Assembly: GCA_963854835.1 (NCBI GenBank) | Contig: OY978525.1 | Span: forward strand, 45,932,196-45,996,195 | Direction: 5' to 3' | Source: Megamerina dolium | Taxonomy: Eukaryota > Arthropoda > Insecta > Diptera > Megamerinidae | DNA: 64,000 bases | In this document: piece after piece, positions 34,455 to 46,840 of the stretch | How the letters are laid out: each line of letters begins with the position of its first letter | How positions within the stretch are numbered: the first letter of the stretch is position 1 | The notes under the pieces: generated by a model | Seen by the model: the letters and a program-made list of their open reading frames with translations, nothing else | Told to the model about the DNA's origin: nothing | The model's database searches: none | Position numbers and translations under genes: made by a program

Positions 34455-35462
34455 ATGGGAAACAACCCAGGGAAACTACGGGGGGCCCAGGTACGGTTAA
34501 TAAATCGGGAACCCCAAAATTTTGCTAAAAGTAGGCCAATTGAAATGGAAGGTGTCGGTTATGCGTCCTTAGAGATTGTTGACACACCCTCCAAGTTAGA
34601 TAGCCAGATGGCGGAAGTTGGTAGTCAAGCGTCCAGGGGGATTGTTGAACCATCTTTTCCATCCAGTAATAACAAACTTGGCTACTGTTTGGGAGTCTCT
34701 GATGTAGATAATGTGTTCATTGAGTTTCCGTGTGAGGAAGCAAAAAATGGAGAACTCATTTTACTTGTAGACTCTGGGGCAGATACCAGTTTAATAAAGT
34801 CATCAGTAATTAATGAATCTGTTAGCAAGAAGTGACATTTAAGGAAAAATCTTAGTGGTGCATTCGGAGGATTTGTCACCACATTAGGGTCAGTAGCAGT
34901 CCAACACGATAGGACTAAAGATTTGATTTTAGAACTACACTTAATCTCTGAAGAGAGAGGGATACCTGCGGATGGTACCCTAGGTAGAGACAATTTATGG
35001 AACCGATCGGTTATAAATACTATGAAAAAGAAACTGATTTTCTTCGGTGAACGAAAACAGCATTTGATGACTTGACCTTTCAAACCGTTGTACGAGGGTA
35101 ATAGAATACTACACACCAGTGAGGTTGTAGTACCTGGGAGAACTATGAAGGTAGTCCCTATTAAAATAAATAAGAATTTTGAAACAATTATAGTAGAGAA
35201 ACAGGAAGTATCTCCTGGAATATATTTAGGGGAGACATTGTGCAGTGTGACGGACAACACAGTTTATGTCCCAATTCTCAATACGAATATAGATTCATAT
35301 ATTGTAAATAATAAGCTTAAAATTAATATAATTAAATTTAATCATTCAGAACACGAAGAATACGACATAGCTCATAAAATAAATAACATCAAGGAAACTA
35401 ATAGCCAAAAAAGGGTTACCAAAATATTAGAAAAAATTAAACGACGAAAATTTAAATATTGA
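34455..35462 (+). pseudogene. Errantivirus-like pol: protease region
   Basis: ELILLVDSGADTSLIKSS carries the DSGA active-site motif of the retroviral aspartic protease. After a stop at 34833-34835 the same frame continues with LGRDNLWN. From 35088 a linker (VVVPGRTMKVVPIKINKNFE) leads toward RT. A 1-nt shift near 35450 separates it from the RT frame. Confidence 0.8.
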
Positions 35463-36366
35463 GGAAAAGAGTTCCATAGATGGAATACTTAAGTCATTCC
35501 ACGATTTATTTTTCTTGGAAGGTGACAAACTGTCTCACACCACAGATATAAAACACACAATACCAATAAAAGCAGACCAGGCGCCAATCAACCAAAGACA
35601 GTACAGGCTACCAGAAGCGCATAAGGAGGAAATCAATAAGCAAGTAAAGAAAATGTTGGAAGAAGGCATAATTATTCCCAGCTCATCGCCCTGGAATTCT
35701 CCCATAATTTTGGTGCCAAAGAAAGCGGGAGAAGATGGTAAAAGAAAATGGAGGCTAGTAGTAGATTTCAGGAAATTAAATGACGCCACTATTAAACAAG
35801 TTTTTTCCATTCCACGTATCGATGAAATATTAGACCAGTTAGGTCATTGTAGATATTTTACTACACTTGATCTGGCCAGTGGATATCATCAAGTGCTAAT
35901 GGAAGAGTCTGACAGAGAAAAAACCGCTTTTAGTTCAGGTGTCGGGCATTATGAATTTAATAGGATGCCTTTTGGGTTAACGGGAGCACCTGCTACTTTT
36001 CAAAGACGAATGAATCATGTATTGACCGGACTCCAGGGAATAGACTGTTTTGTATATTTGGATGACATTGTTGTCTACGGTCGGAATTTGGCACAACATG
36101 AATCGCGCTTACGAAGAGTATTTGGACTTTTACGTAAACATAACTTGAAGTTAAATACAGAAAAGTGCCAGTTTCTACGAAAAGAGATAATTTACCTAGG
36201 CCATAAGTGCACTGAGGAAGGGGCATTGCCAGATCCCAGTAAGGTAGAATGTGTCAAAAATATTCCTGTTCCAAGAAATAGGAAAAATGTTCAGGCATTC
36301 TTAGGTTTAGTAAACTATTATAGAAAGTTTATTGAAAATATGGCAAGCATAGCGCTACCAATTAAT
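35463..36366 (+). pseudogene. Errantivirus-like pol: reverse transcriptase
   Basis: Long open part of RT: SSSPWNSPIILVPKKAGEDG, LVVDFRKLNDATIKQVFSIP, FTTLDLASGYHQVLMEESD, MPFGLTGAPATFQRRMNHVL, FVYLDDIVVYG (catalytic YLDD) and LGLVNYYRKFIENMASIALP. It is cut at codon IN by the insertion of the jockey-type LINE, whose target duplication begins at 36357. The domain resumes at 40993. Confidence 0.9.
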
Positions 36367-36522
36367 TTTTTTTTTTTTTTTTTTTTAACAAGCTTTTTTA
36401 TTGGATCTTTCTAAAATTAAATTAAAACTAACAATATGTAATCAAATCTTACAAACTAAATAAAATTATGTGATATTCCCAACGTTCCATCACAATTTGT
36501 TGAGTCACGAGGTATAGCAATT

Positions 36523-39132
36523 TCACAGCATATTCAGTGTGTCTTTTCTTTTTAATCGACGATGCCCCGTGCTCAGCAACAGTTGCCTAGCAAGGGGATT
36601 CGGATGACTGTGTAATTTTTGAATGTAGCTTCTGCAAGACATTGCAACTTCCTCAGAAATTGTGGGTACATTTAAATCTCGATGGATGTTAACGTTCCTC
36701 ATATACCAAGGCGCGTTTACAATAATTCGCAGACACTTGGATTGTATTCGCTGCAATTTTTCGATATTTGAGTGAGATGCGGTGCCCCAAAACTGAATAC
36801 CATAAGTCCAGATTGGCTTCAGGATTGCTTTATACAATAGCACTTTGTATTCGAGATTCAACTTTGATCTTTTGTGTAACAGCCACCATAACTGATTAAT
36901 TTTAAGCTTGATCTGAGTTTTCTTTGCCTCTATGTGATTTTTCCAGGTCAGCCTTCTGTCGAGGTGAATACCCAAGTACTTTGTTGAGGAACATTGTGGA
37001 ACTGATTGGCCATTAATTTTAAGTGGGGGACATGTATCTGGCCTTAGCGTGAAGGTTACATGTACGCTCTTTGATTCATTGACTTTTATACGCCATTTTG
37101 CTAGCCAGATTTCGAGAGAATCGATATGAGTCTGCAGGAGTTTAGTAGCTTCTATGGGGTTAGAGCGAGAGCACAATATTGCCGTATCATCTGCAAAGGT
37201 CGATATAAATGTATGGTTATTGCTGGGCATATCTGTAGTGTATAAGAGATACAGTAAGGGGCCCAAAACGCTTCCTTGAGGAACGCCAGCGTGAATATCC
37301 AATGGATTTGTTGTGTAATCCTTGTGATGTAGGAGAAAATGTCTTTTCGTGAGGTAGCTACTAAGCAATGAGGAGACATTTGCAGGCAGTAATAGTTTGA
37401 GTTTGTAAATAAGGCCATCGTGCCATACTTTATCGAAAGCTTGAGTGATATCAAGAAAGACAGCTGAGCTGAGTTTTCTTTATCAGAGTTACGATGCGGT
37501 CGACTTGTTCTATTGTGCCGTGCTGTTTTCTAAATCCAAACTGATGTTGAGGAATCAGTTGGTTGAGATTAATAAATGGAGTTATATTCATGACAAGTAG
37601 CTTTTCGAATACTTTAGAGAGTAGAGGCAGGAGCCTGATAGGTCTGTACGATGCAACTTTTGTAGGGTCTTTTCCTGGTTTTGCTATCATAATAATTTTT
37701 GAAGTTTTCCAGCATTTGGGATAGTGTTTAATACGAAGGATAGCATTGAAAATGTGCATCAGATGAATTACTGAAGCCGGAGGTAGCTCTTTTATCATTT
37801 TACCGGTAATTTTATCTGGACCAGGTGATTTTTTTGGGTTTAAATCTTTATAAATTGCTTTAAATATGTCCTTTTTTTTTAATTTTGAGCGTTATTGAGC
37901 AAGGTTGAGAAGTTAATATTGGTAATGAGGACTGTGAAGAGGGTGGATTGGGTGTAAACACACTTTTTAGGTGGTTTGCAAAAGCCAAACCCTTCTCACA
38001 GTTGCTTCTAGCCCAATTACCGTCACTCAAACGGATGGGGGAATCAGTGAGAATTGGCCGATTTTAGTTTTTTGCTGATTTCCACAAAGAGTAGTCTGAC
38101 GCTTCACCAGGTGTTAATTTCGCTATGTGCTCTTCTAACTCTTTGTTGTTTTTATTTTTTAAGGCTTGCTTTAACTTTCGAGTGCAGTGCTGTAGCTGTG
38201 TTTTCAGATTCGGTGATCTTAATTCTTGCCACTGTCTTCGGAGTCTTCTTTTCTGTCTTACTAGCAATTCAATATCGGCTGGTGTGTATGGGCTATAGTT
38301 TGATTGCTTGCATACCTTTGTGCAGGTGGCTAAGCTGAGAGCTAATGAGAGCAGCTGGTTGAATTTTTCGAGTGCTGAGTCTACATCGTGTCCATTTTTT
38401 AATACAGTACTCAGAGGAAGATGGGAATTTATATATTTCTTGAATTTTAACCAGTCTATTTTCTTTCTAATGCAATTGCTTTGGGGGCTTGGAGATTTTA
38501 TAGATATTACCGTGGGTGAGTGGTCAGATGATAGATCATAATTACACTCTGTGGAGATATTTTCCATCTGCAAACCTTTGGCGACTCCAAAGTCTATGAG
38601 ATCGGGTATTTTCCTCTGGTCCGTCGGCCAATATGTCGGTTGACCATTTGAAATAACATCGTAGCCGTGGTTAGTCTTCTGGCTTTTGGAGTTATTAAGC
38701 GGAAGCCCCAATGAGTGTGTTGAAATCGCCAGCAACCAAGAATTTGCTACCGAGAGTTGAGAAGAATTCTTTATATTGCTGTTCGGTAATACTGTATCTT
38801 GGGGGACAGTATATCGCAGATATTACTAGCTTAGAGATGTATTCTTCCAGACATATAGATGTTGCTTGCAAGTAGACGCTACTGAAATTTTCGAGAACAT
38901 GATGTTTTATTCTGCTTTTTATCAATATGGCGGTTCCTCCGCGTGCCTTACCATGCGGATGATTTGTGGTGTACAGTTTGTAATATGGTATTTGGTAGCA
39001 ATTTTTGTCAGTGAAATGGGTCCCAGATATCATCATTATGTCGATCTGGCTGGATTCAAGGAATTGAATTAGCTCCAAACGGTGCTGGCTTAAGCCGTTG
39101 GCGTTCCAGTGGCATATCTTGAGACAACTCAT
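36523..39132 (-). pseudogene. Jockey-type LINE copy 1 ORF2 (endonuclease-RT), broken
   Basis: Starts MSCLKICHWNANGLSQHRLE, overlapping the ORF1 stop by ATGA. Compared with the open ORF2 at 49735 it has several indels. A loss after AGDFN (near 38700) shifts the endonuclease frame, a second lesion lies before NRPIL (near 38064), a third near 37890, and about 30 nt is lost after RIVTLI (near 37470). RT blocks are still visible in pieces: YRPIRLLPLLSKVFEKLL, QFGFRKQHGTIEQV, AGVPQGSVLGPLLYLLYT and the catalytic FADDTAIL. Confidence 0.9.
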
Positions 39133-40592
39133 GGTCTGGATAGCAATGTTTGATGTAACATCGATTGATTTTTCATCATTTCTTGCATCATTGTTTGCAT
39201 TGAGTTCATGAATTGGTTCATATTCTGGATTAATGTTTGAAGCAAATGTTCAAGGGTACTTGGCTGTTGGGTGGGCAGTGAGTGTTTCTGCTCATTATTT
39301 ACATTGCTTTGTTGGTGTGGGTTTTGTTTTAACACGCTAGCGTATGAATTGGTTTGATTCTTGTTTGGGATTGCAGAGAAGAATTGTGTTGCATCAATAT
39401 TTTGTCTCTTACTTGAGTTGGCTATCTGAGTTTGCTCAACTGGTTTTAGAGGTTGATTGCTAGCGGAGAAATTTAGCTTTAGGGTTGTATATACTGGGCA
39501 ACCTCTATAATTTGCGGTGTGATTACCTCCACAATTGCTGCATTTTTTCATGCTAGCATCGCCTTTAGATTTTGCGCATATGTTTGATTTATGGAGATCT
39601 CCACAAATCACACAAACAGCTGGCAGGGTACAATATGTCTTAGTATGTCCATATTCTTGGCAGTTGCTGCACTGAGGAGGTCCAGTTCTCTTATGGGGTT
39701 CTTCGATTGTGATTTTGCGATGCAATAAATATCGAATTTTATATATGGGGTGTACTTCACCTTTTTTTAGGGGTTTTGTTTCAGGCTGAAGCTCAATACG
39801 ATATAACGGTTGAGGTATATTGCTCTTGTTGAGAATGTTGAATACTGTTTTGGCTTGAAACCCTTCTTCCTGGAGGGCAAGTTTGATTTCGTTAATATCA
39901 ACATTGGGTTCGACGCCTTTGAGTACAACGATTAAGCCCTTACTACTTTTTAGCTGATATGTGTAGTAATTCTTTTTTACAGCATCAAATTCCGCTATTA
40001 CTTTGCGATAATGAGTTTCGCTGTAGATTTGCACTTTTGTTTCCTCAATTTGGCCTTTGCGAATAGGAACAACATGGAAATTCTTTGGTCCTATAAGACT
40101 TGTAATTCTAGAAATCAACTTATCTGAGTTGCGTTCTCTCAAGAAAATGGGTGGGGGTTTGAAATTTTTCTTGGAGATAATATTTTCGTCACTTTCATCA
40201 CCTGAAAGCAGAGCGTATCTATTTTCCGAACTAATAGGGACAGTGTTCTGTTTTTGAATTTTTGTTGAATTCATTTGTTTTGAATTTTGCGGACTTCTCT
40301 TTCGCTTTACTACAGTAATGTAGCGATCAATACCAGTTTGAACAGCAACTGGTTCTTTATTAGTCATCGCACTAGTTGCTTTAACTACTGGGTCATGCAC
40401 TTCAGTAGAAAGGCCGTTATTTGTTTGCTTTGATGTTGTAGCTGTTGGTGTTACAGCAGGAGAAGAGCATTGTACACTCCACGGTATAGAGGAATATAGT
40501 GTATCACGAGAGAACAAACTATTTTTTTTGTCTGTATTTATTGTTGTTCCAAATTTTGATGTAGTGTTAGAGTGAGGAATATGTACAGGCAA
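39129..40592 (-). CDS. Jockey-type LINE copy 1 ORF1 (Gag-like), 487 aa, intact
   Basis: Starts MPVHIPHSNTTSKFGTTI. The first 130 residues are Ser/Thr/Gln-rich and probably unstructured. The middle (about 165-310) fits the RNA-binding-like region of jockey Gag (FHVVPIRKGQIEETKVQIYS). Then come three CCHC-type knuckles: CSNCQEYGHTKTYC, CVICGDLHKSNIC and CSNCGGNHTANYRGC. A Gln/Met-rich C-terminal tail follows. This set of three knuckles is a hallmark of jockey-clade ORF1. The protein coats the LINE RNA. Confidence 0.92.
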   Translation of the reverse strand: MPVHIPHSNTTSKFGTTINTDKKNSLFSRDTLYSSIPWSVQCSSPAVTPTATTSKQTNNGLSTEVHDPVVKATSAMTNKEPVAVQTGIDRYITVVKRKRSPQNSKQMNSTKIQKQNTVPISSENRYALLSGDESDENIISKKNFKPPPIFLRERNSDKLISRITSLIGPKNFHVVPIRKGQIEETKVQIYSETHYRKVIAEFDAVKKNYYTYQLKSSKGLIVVLKGVEPNVDINEIKLALQEEGFQAKTVFNILNKSNIPQPLYRIELQPETKPLKKGEVHPIYKIRYLLHRKITIEEPHKRTGPPQCSNCQEYGHTKTYCTLPAVCVICGDLHKSNICAKSKGDASMKKCSNCGGNHTANYRGCPVYTTLKLNFSASNQPLKPVEQTQIANSSKRQNIDATQFFSAIPNKNQTNSYASVLKQNPHQQSNVNNEQKHSLPTQQPSTLEHLLQTLIQNMNQFMNSMQTMMQEMMKNQSMLHQTLLSRP

Positions 40593-40992
40593 AATATTAA
40601 CACTGTTACTTTCACTTGTGCAGTGTGTATCAACTGTTTTTTTTGATAATGCACTTATCGGGGGGGGGTTTGCGCGGGTGATTGCAAATTATTGTTTACA
40701 CACACATTAACAGGCGATTGCCGTTGCGGGAGGAGAGCGCTGAACACTCATATTATAAACAAATTGTTTGCAAACGATATTATTTTATTTTTTTTTTTTC
40801 TAAAAAAAAAAAAAACAAATCACCGAAATAACTCCTTGAGTTTCTTAGCGTCTTTTCGCAAAATATTAAAATTTTTTTTTTTTTTTACCGAAAACAATAA
40901 TTTTTCCGACTCTATCAAACACGTCCACTCTTATTGGTGACTTTCACGACTGAATTAATAATTAATCACGACTGAATTAATAACCAATTAAT

Positions 40993-41337
40993 AAATTACT
41001 AAGAAAAGATGCAAAATTTGAATGGACCGATAAATGTCAGAAAGCTTTTGAAAAATTGAAGGAGGCAATTTGCTCTCCACCAGTTTTAGCTTATCCAAAT
41101 TTTTCCAAACCTTTCGTGCTGACAACAGATTCCAGCAATGAAGCTTTGGGTGCAGTTCTATCGCAAGGTGAAATTGGAAAAGGTCGACCAATAGCCTTTG
41201 CGAGCAGAGCACTCAGCGATACTGAGAAAAGATATTCCACCATTGAAAAGGAATTCTTGGCCATCGTGTGGGCTGTAAAGAATTATAGAGCTTATCTACT
41301 CGGTAGACCATTCAAAGTCTACACTGACCATCAGCCC
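40993..41337 (+). pseudogene. Errantivirus-like pol: RNase H N-terminal part (duplicate unit 1)
   Basis: KFEWTDKCQKAFEKLKEAIC, FVLTTDSSNEALGAVLSQ (first RNase H Asp), FASRALSDTEKRYSTIEKEF and VYTDHQP, then cut by the tandem-duplication junction, after which the frame reads a few residues to a stop. Confidence 0.9.
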
Positions 41338-41537
41338 AAAGTTTATTGAAAATATGGCAAGCATAGCGCTACCAATTAATTTTTTTTTTTTTTTTTTTTT
41401 TAACAAGCTTTTTTATTGGATCTTTCTAAAATTAAATTAAAACTAACAATATGTAATCAAATCTTACAAACTAAATAAAATTATGTGATATTCCCAACGT
41501 TCCATCACAATTTGTTGAGTCACGAGGTATAGCAATT

Positions 41538-44147
41538 TCACAGCATATTCAGTGTGTCTTTTCTTTTTAATCGACGATGCCCCGTGCTCAGCAACAGTTG
41601 CCTAGCAAGGGGATTCGGATGACTGTGTAATTTTTGAATGTAGCTTCTGCAAGACATTGCAACTTCCTCAGAAATTGTGGGTACATTTAAATCTCGATGG
41701 ATGTTAACGTTCCTCATATACCAAGGCGCGTTTACAATAATTCGCAGACACTTGGATTGTATTCGCTGCAATTTTTCGATATTTGAGTGAGATGCGGTGC
41801 CCCAAAACTGAATACCATAAGTCCAGATTGGCTTCAGGATTGCTTTATACAATAGCACTTTGTATTCGAGATTCAACTTTGATCTTTTGTGTAACAGCCA
41901 CCATAACTGATTAATTTTAAGCTTGATCTGAGTTTTCTTTGCCTCTATGTGATTTTTCCAGGTCAGCCTTCTGTCGAGGTGAATACCCAAGTACTTTGTT
42001 GAGGAACATTGTGGAACTGATTGGCCATTAATTTTAAGTGGGGGACATGTATCTGGCCTTAGCGTGAAGGTTACATGTACGCTCTTTGATTCATTGACTT
42101 TTATACGCCATTTTGCTAGCCAGATTTCGAGAGAATCGATATGAGTCTGCAGGAGTTTAGTAGCTTCTATGGGGTTAGAGCGAGAGCACAATATTGCCGT
42201 ATCATCTGCAAAGGTCGATATAAATGTATGGTTATTGCTGGGCATATCTGTAGTGTATAAGAGATACAGTAAGGGGCCCAAAACGCTTCCTTGAGGAACG
42301 CCAGCGTGAATATCCAATGGATTTGTTGTGTAATCCTTGTGATGTAGGAGAAAATGTCTTTTCGTGAGGTAGCTACTAAGCAATGAGGAGACATTTGCAG
42401 GCAGTAATAGTTTGAGTTTGTAAATAAGGCCATCGTGCCATACTTTATCGAAAGCTTGAGTGATATCAAGAAAGACAGCTGAGCTGAGTTTTCTTTATCA
42501 GAGTTACGATGCGGTCGACTTGTTCTATTGTGCCGTGCTGTTTTCTAAATCCAAACTGATGTTGAGGAATCAGTTGGTTGAGATTAATAAATGGAGTTAT
42601 ATTCATGACAAGTAGCTTTTCGAATACTTTAGAGAGTAGAGGCAGGAGCCTGATAGGTCTGTACGATGCAACTTTTGTAGGGTCTTTTCCTGGTTTTGCT
42701 ATCATAATAATTTTTGAAGTTTTCCAGCATTTGGGATAGTGTTTAATACGAAGGATAGCATTGAAAATGTGCATCAGATGAATTACTGAAGCCGGAGGTA
42801 GCTCTTTTATCATTTTACCGGTAATTTTATCTGGACCAGGTGATTTTTTTGGGTTTAAATCTTTATAAATTGCTTTAAATATGTCCTTTTTTTTTAATTT
42901 TGAGCGTTATTGAGCAAGGTTGAGAAGTTAATATTGGTAATGAGGACTGTGAAGAGGGTGGATTGGGTGTAAACACACTTTTTAGGTGGTTTGCAAAAGC
43001 CAAACCCTTCTCACAGTTGCTTCTAGCCCAATTACCGTCACTCAAACGGATGGGGGAATCAGTGAGAATTGGCCGATTTTAGTTTTTTGCTGATTTCCAC
43101 AAAGAGTAGTCTGACGCTTCACCAGGTGTTAATTTCGCTATGTGCTCTTCTAACTCTTTGTTGTTTTTATTTTTTAAGGCTTGCTTTAACTTTCGAGTGC
43201 AGTGCTGTAGCTGTGTTTTCAGATTCGGTGATCTTAATTCTTGCCACTGTCTTCGGAGTCTTCTTTTCTGTCTTACTAGCAATTCAATATCGGCTGGTGT
43301 GTATGGGCTATAGTTTGATTGCTTGCATACCTTTGTGCAGGTGGCTAAGCTGAGAGCTAATGAGAGCAGCTGGTTGAATTTTTCGAGTGCTGAGTCTACA
43401 TCGTGTCCATTTTTTAATACAGTACTCAGAGGAAGATGGGAATTTATATATTTCTTGAATTTTAACCAGTCTATTTTCTTTCTAATGCAATTGCTTTGGG
43501 GGCTTGGAGATTTTATAGATATTACCGTGGGTGAGTGGTCAGATGATAGATCATAATTACACTCTGTGGAGATATTTTCCATCTGCAAACCTTTGGCGAC
43601 TCCAAAGTCTATGAGATCGGGTATTTTCCTCTGGTCCGTCGGCCAATATGTCGGTTGACCATTTGAAATAACATCGTAGCCGTGGTTAGTCTTCTGGCTT
43701 TTGGAGTTATTAAGCGGAAGCCCCAATGAGTGTGTTGAAATCGCCAGCAACCAAGAATTTGCTACCGAGAGTTGAGAAGAATTCTTTATATTGCTGTTCG
43801 GTAATACTGTATCTTGGGGGACAGTATATCGCAGATATTACTAGCTTAGAGATGTATTCTTCCAGACATATAGATGTTGCTTGCAAGTAGACGCTACTGA
43901 AATTTTCGAGAACATGATGTTTTATTCTGCTTTTTATCAATATGGCGGTTCCTCCGCGTGCCTTACCATGCGGATGATTTGTGGTGTACAGTTTGTAATA
44001 TGGTATTTGGTAGCAATTTTTGTCAGTGAAATGGGTCCCAGATATCATCATTATGTCGATCTGGCTGGATTCAAGGAATTGAATTAGCTCCAAACGGTGC
44101 TGGCTTAAGCCGTTGGCGTTCCAGTGGCATATCTTGAGACAACTCAT
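41538..44147 (-). pseudogene. Jockey-type LINE copy 2 ORF2, broken
   Basis: Carries the same indels in the same places as copy 1 (see 36523-39132). Confidence 0.9.
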
Positions 44148-45607
44148 GGTCTGGATAGCAATGTTTGATGTAACATCGATTGATTTTTCATCATTTCTTG
44201 CATCATTGTTTGCATTGAGTTCATGAATTGGTTCATATTCTGGATTAATGTTTGAAGCAAATGTTCAAGGGTACTTGGCTGTTGGGTGGGCAGTGAGTGT
44301 TTCTGCTCATTATTTACATTGCTTTGTTGGTGTGGGTTTTGTTTTAACACGCTAGCGTATGAATTGGTTTGATTCTTGTTTGGGATTGCAGAGAAGAATT
44401 GTGTTGCATCAATATTTTGTCTCTTACTTGAGTTGGCTATCTGAGTTTGCTCAACTGGTTTTAGAGGTTGATTGCTAGCGGAGAAATTTAGCTTTAGGGT
44501 TGTATATACTGGGCAACCTCTATAATTTGCGGTGTGATTACCTCCACAATTGCTGCATTTTTTCATGCTAGCATCGCCTTTAGATTTTGCGCATATGTTT
44601 GATTTATGGAGATCTCCACAAATCACACAAACAGCTGGCAGGGTACAATATGTCTTAGTATGTCCATATTCTTGGCAGTTGCTGCACTGAGGAGGTCCAG
44701 TTCTCTTATGGGGTTCTTCGATTGTGATTTTGCGATGCAATAAATATCGAATTTTATATATGGGGTGTACTTCACCTTTTTTTAGGGGTTTTGTTTCAGG
44801 CTGAAGCTCAATACGATATAACGGTTGAGGTATATTGCTCTTGTTGAGAATGTTGAATACTGTTTTGGCTTGAAACCCTTCTTCCTGGAGGGCAAGTTTG
44901 ATTTCGTTAATATCAACATTGGGTTCGAGGCCTTTGAGTACAACGATTAAGCCCTTACTACTTTTTAGCTGATATGTGTAGTAATTCTTTTTTACAGCAT
45001 CAAATTCCGCTATTACTTTGCGATAATGAGTTTCGCTGTAGATTTGCACTTTTGTTTCCTCAATTTGGCCTTTGCGAATAGGAACAACATGGAAATTCTT
45101 TGGTCCTATAAGACTTGTAATTCTAGAAATCAACTTATCTGAGTTGCGTTCTCTCAAGAAAATGGGTGGGGGTTTGAAATTTTTCTTGGAGATAATATTT
45201 TCGTCACTTTCATCACCTGAAAGCAGAGCGTATCTATTTTCCGAACTAATAGGGACAGTGTTCTGTTTTTGAATTTTTGTTGAATTCATTTGTTTTGAAT
45301 TTTGTGGACTTCTCTTTCGCTTTACTACAGTAATGTAGCGATCAATACCAGTTTGAACAGCAACTGGTTCTTTATTAGTCATCGCACTAGTTGCTTTAAC
45401 TACTGGGTCATGCACTTCAGTAGAAAGGCCGTTATTTGTTTGCTTTGATGTTGTAGCTGTTGGTGTTACAGCAGGAGAAGAGCATTGTACACTCCACGGT
45501 ATAGAGGAATATAGTGTATCACGAGAGAACAAACTATTTTTTTTGTCTGTATTTATTGTTGTTCCAAATTTTGATGTAGTGTTAGAGTGAGGAATATGTA
45601 CAGGCAA
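44144..45607 (-). CDS. Jockey-type LINE copy 2 ORF1 (Gag-like), 487 aa
   Basis: Same as the copy 1 protein except one residue: VVLKGLEPN here, VVLKGVEPN in copy 1 (from C39914/G44929). Intact, with three CCHC knuckles. Confidence 0.92.
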   Translation of the reverse strand: MPVHIPHSNTTSKFGTTINTDKKNSLFSRDTLYSSIPWSVQCSSPAVTPTATTSKQTNNGLSTEVHDPVVKATSAMTNKEPVAVQTGIDRYITVVKRKRSPQNSKQMNSTKIQKQNTVPISSENRYALLSGDESDENIISKKNFKPPPIFLRERNSDKLISRITSLIGPKNFHVVPIRKGQIEETKVQIYSETHYRKVIAEFDAVKKNYYTYQLKSSKGLIVVLKGLEPNVDINEIKLALQEEGFQAKTVFNILNKSNIPQPLYRIELQPETKPLKKGEVHPIYKIRYLLHRKITIEEPHKRTGPPQCSNCQEYGHTKTYCTLPAVCVICGDLHKSNICAKSKGDASMKKCSNCGGNHTANYRGCPVYTTLKLNFSASNQPLKPVEQTQIANSSKRQNIDATQFFSAIPNKNQTNSYASVLKQNPHQQSNVNNEQKHSLPTQQPSTLEHLLQTLIQNMNQFMNSMQTMMQEMMKNQSMLHQTLLSRP

Positions 45608-46007
45608 AATATTAACACTGTTACTTTCACTTGTGCAGTGTGTATCAACTGTTTTTTTTGATAATGCACTTATCGGGGGGGGGTTTGCGCGGGTGATTGC
45701 AAATTATTGTTTACACACACATTAACAGGCGATTGCCGTTGCGGGAGGAGAGCGCTGAACACTCATATTATAAACAAATTGTTTGCAAACGATATTATTT
45801 TATTTTTTTTTTTTCTAAAAAAAAAAAAAACAAATCACCGAAATAACTCCTTGAGTTTCTTAGCGTCTTTTCGCAAAATATTAAAATTTTTTTTTTTTTT
45901 TACCGAAAACAATAATTTTTCCGACTCTATCAAACACGTCCACTCTTATTGGTGACTTTCACGACTGAATTAATAATTAATCACGACTGAATTAATAACC
46001 AATTAAT

Positions 46008-46840
46008 AAATTACTAAGAAAAGATGCAAAATTTGAATGGACCGATAAATGTCAGAAAGCTTTTGAAAAATTGAAGGAGGCAATTTGCTCTCCACCAGTT
46101 TTAGCTTATCCAAATTTTTCCAAACCTTTCGTGCTGACAACAGATTCCAGCAATGAAGCTTTGGGTGCAGTTCTATCGCAAGGTGAAATTGGAAAAGGTC
46201 GACCAATAGCCTTTGCGAGCAGAGCACTCAGCGATACTGAGAAAAGATATTCCACCATTGAAAAGGAATTCTTGGCCATCGTGTGGGCTGTAAAGAATTA
46301 TAGAGCTTATCTACTCGGTAGACCATTCAAAGTCTACACTGACCATCAGCCCTTACGTGGAATTGCCAATCTGAAAGACCAAACATCTCGCTTTGCACGT
46401 TTCAGACATAAACTATCTGAATTTGATTTTGAAATAATTTATAAACCAGGCAAAATGAACTTGAATGCGGATGCGCTCAGCAGAGTTCCACAACCGAATC
46501 AAGAGTCAACAATGGTTGTGACTCGTTCTATGGCGAGGAATAAAGTCGACAATACCGAAAGCTAAGAAGAGCCTGAAGAAAGCTCTGGTGACGAGTTAGA
46601 ACTAGATGAAAATGCTGAAATTCAGGAGAACAAGAATGCGGAACTTCTCACTGATGAGAAGGATATATCGACGATACTTCGCAACTTCCATGATTCACCT
46701 TTAGGAGGGCACCAGGGTGTTCTGAAAACTTATTTCAGGATTAGAAGACAGTACAGGTGGAAAGGTATGCGAAGCCAGATTAAAGAATATGTTAAAAATT
46801 GTAAAAATGTCAAACTAACAAGAGCTCAGGGCTCACGAAA
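46008..46840 (+). pseudogene. Errantivirus-like pol: RNase H and integrase N-terminus (unit 2 and beyond)
   Basis: RNase H is open to 46565, ending in YKPGKMNLNADALSRVPQPN, the usual end of gypsy RNase H. After a stop at 46563-46565 the frame continues with SPLGGHQGVLKTYFRIRRQY, the His-His part of the integrase zinc finger. The Cys-Cys part is damaged (YVKNCKNVKLTRAQG), and a stop separates it from the core. Confidence 0.85.

Larger units (their letters stand above)
36367..40982 (-). mobile_element. Jockey-type LINE, copy 1, full length (4.6 kb)
   Basis: The poly(A) end is at the left (T run 36367-36386) and the 5' end at the right. The target duplication ACCAATTAAT lies at 36357-36366 and 40983-40992. 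The 5' UTR (about 40593-40982) has a G run, long A and T runs and a repeated CACGACTGAATTAATAA near the very end. ORF1 is intact, ORF2 is broken. Confidence 0.93.
41381..45997 (-). mobile_element. Jockey-type LINE, copy 2 (tandem-duplicated copy of copy 1)
   Basis: Same LINE, target repeats (41371-41380 and 45998-46007) and lesions as copy 1. It arose with the tandem duplication and is not an independent insertion. Confidence 0.93.
36324..46352. repeat. 5.0-kb tandem duplication (two units)
   Basis: Unit 1 is 36324-41337 and unit 2 is 41338-46352. Each contains the end of RT, the whole LINE with its target repeats, and the start of RNase H. The junction at 41337/41338 joins CATCAGCCC to AAAGTTTATTG with no clear microhomology. 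By eye the units differ only in a T run (21 versus 22), C39914/G44929 and C40290/T45305. The duplication followed the LINE insertion. Confidence 0.93.

Noticed and set aside
41381..45997. Independent second insertion of the LINE
   Set aside because: Target repeats, flanking pol sequence and all ORF2 lesions are the same as in copy 1; tandem duplication explains it.
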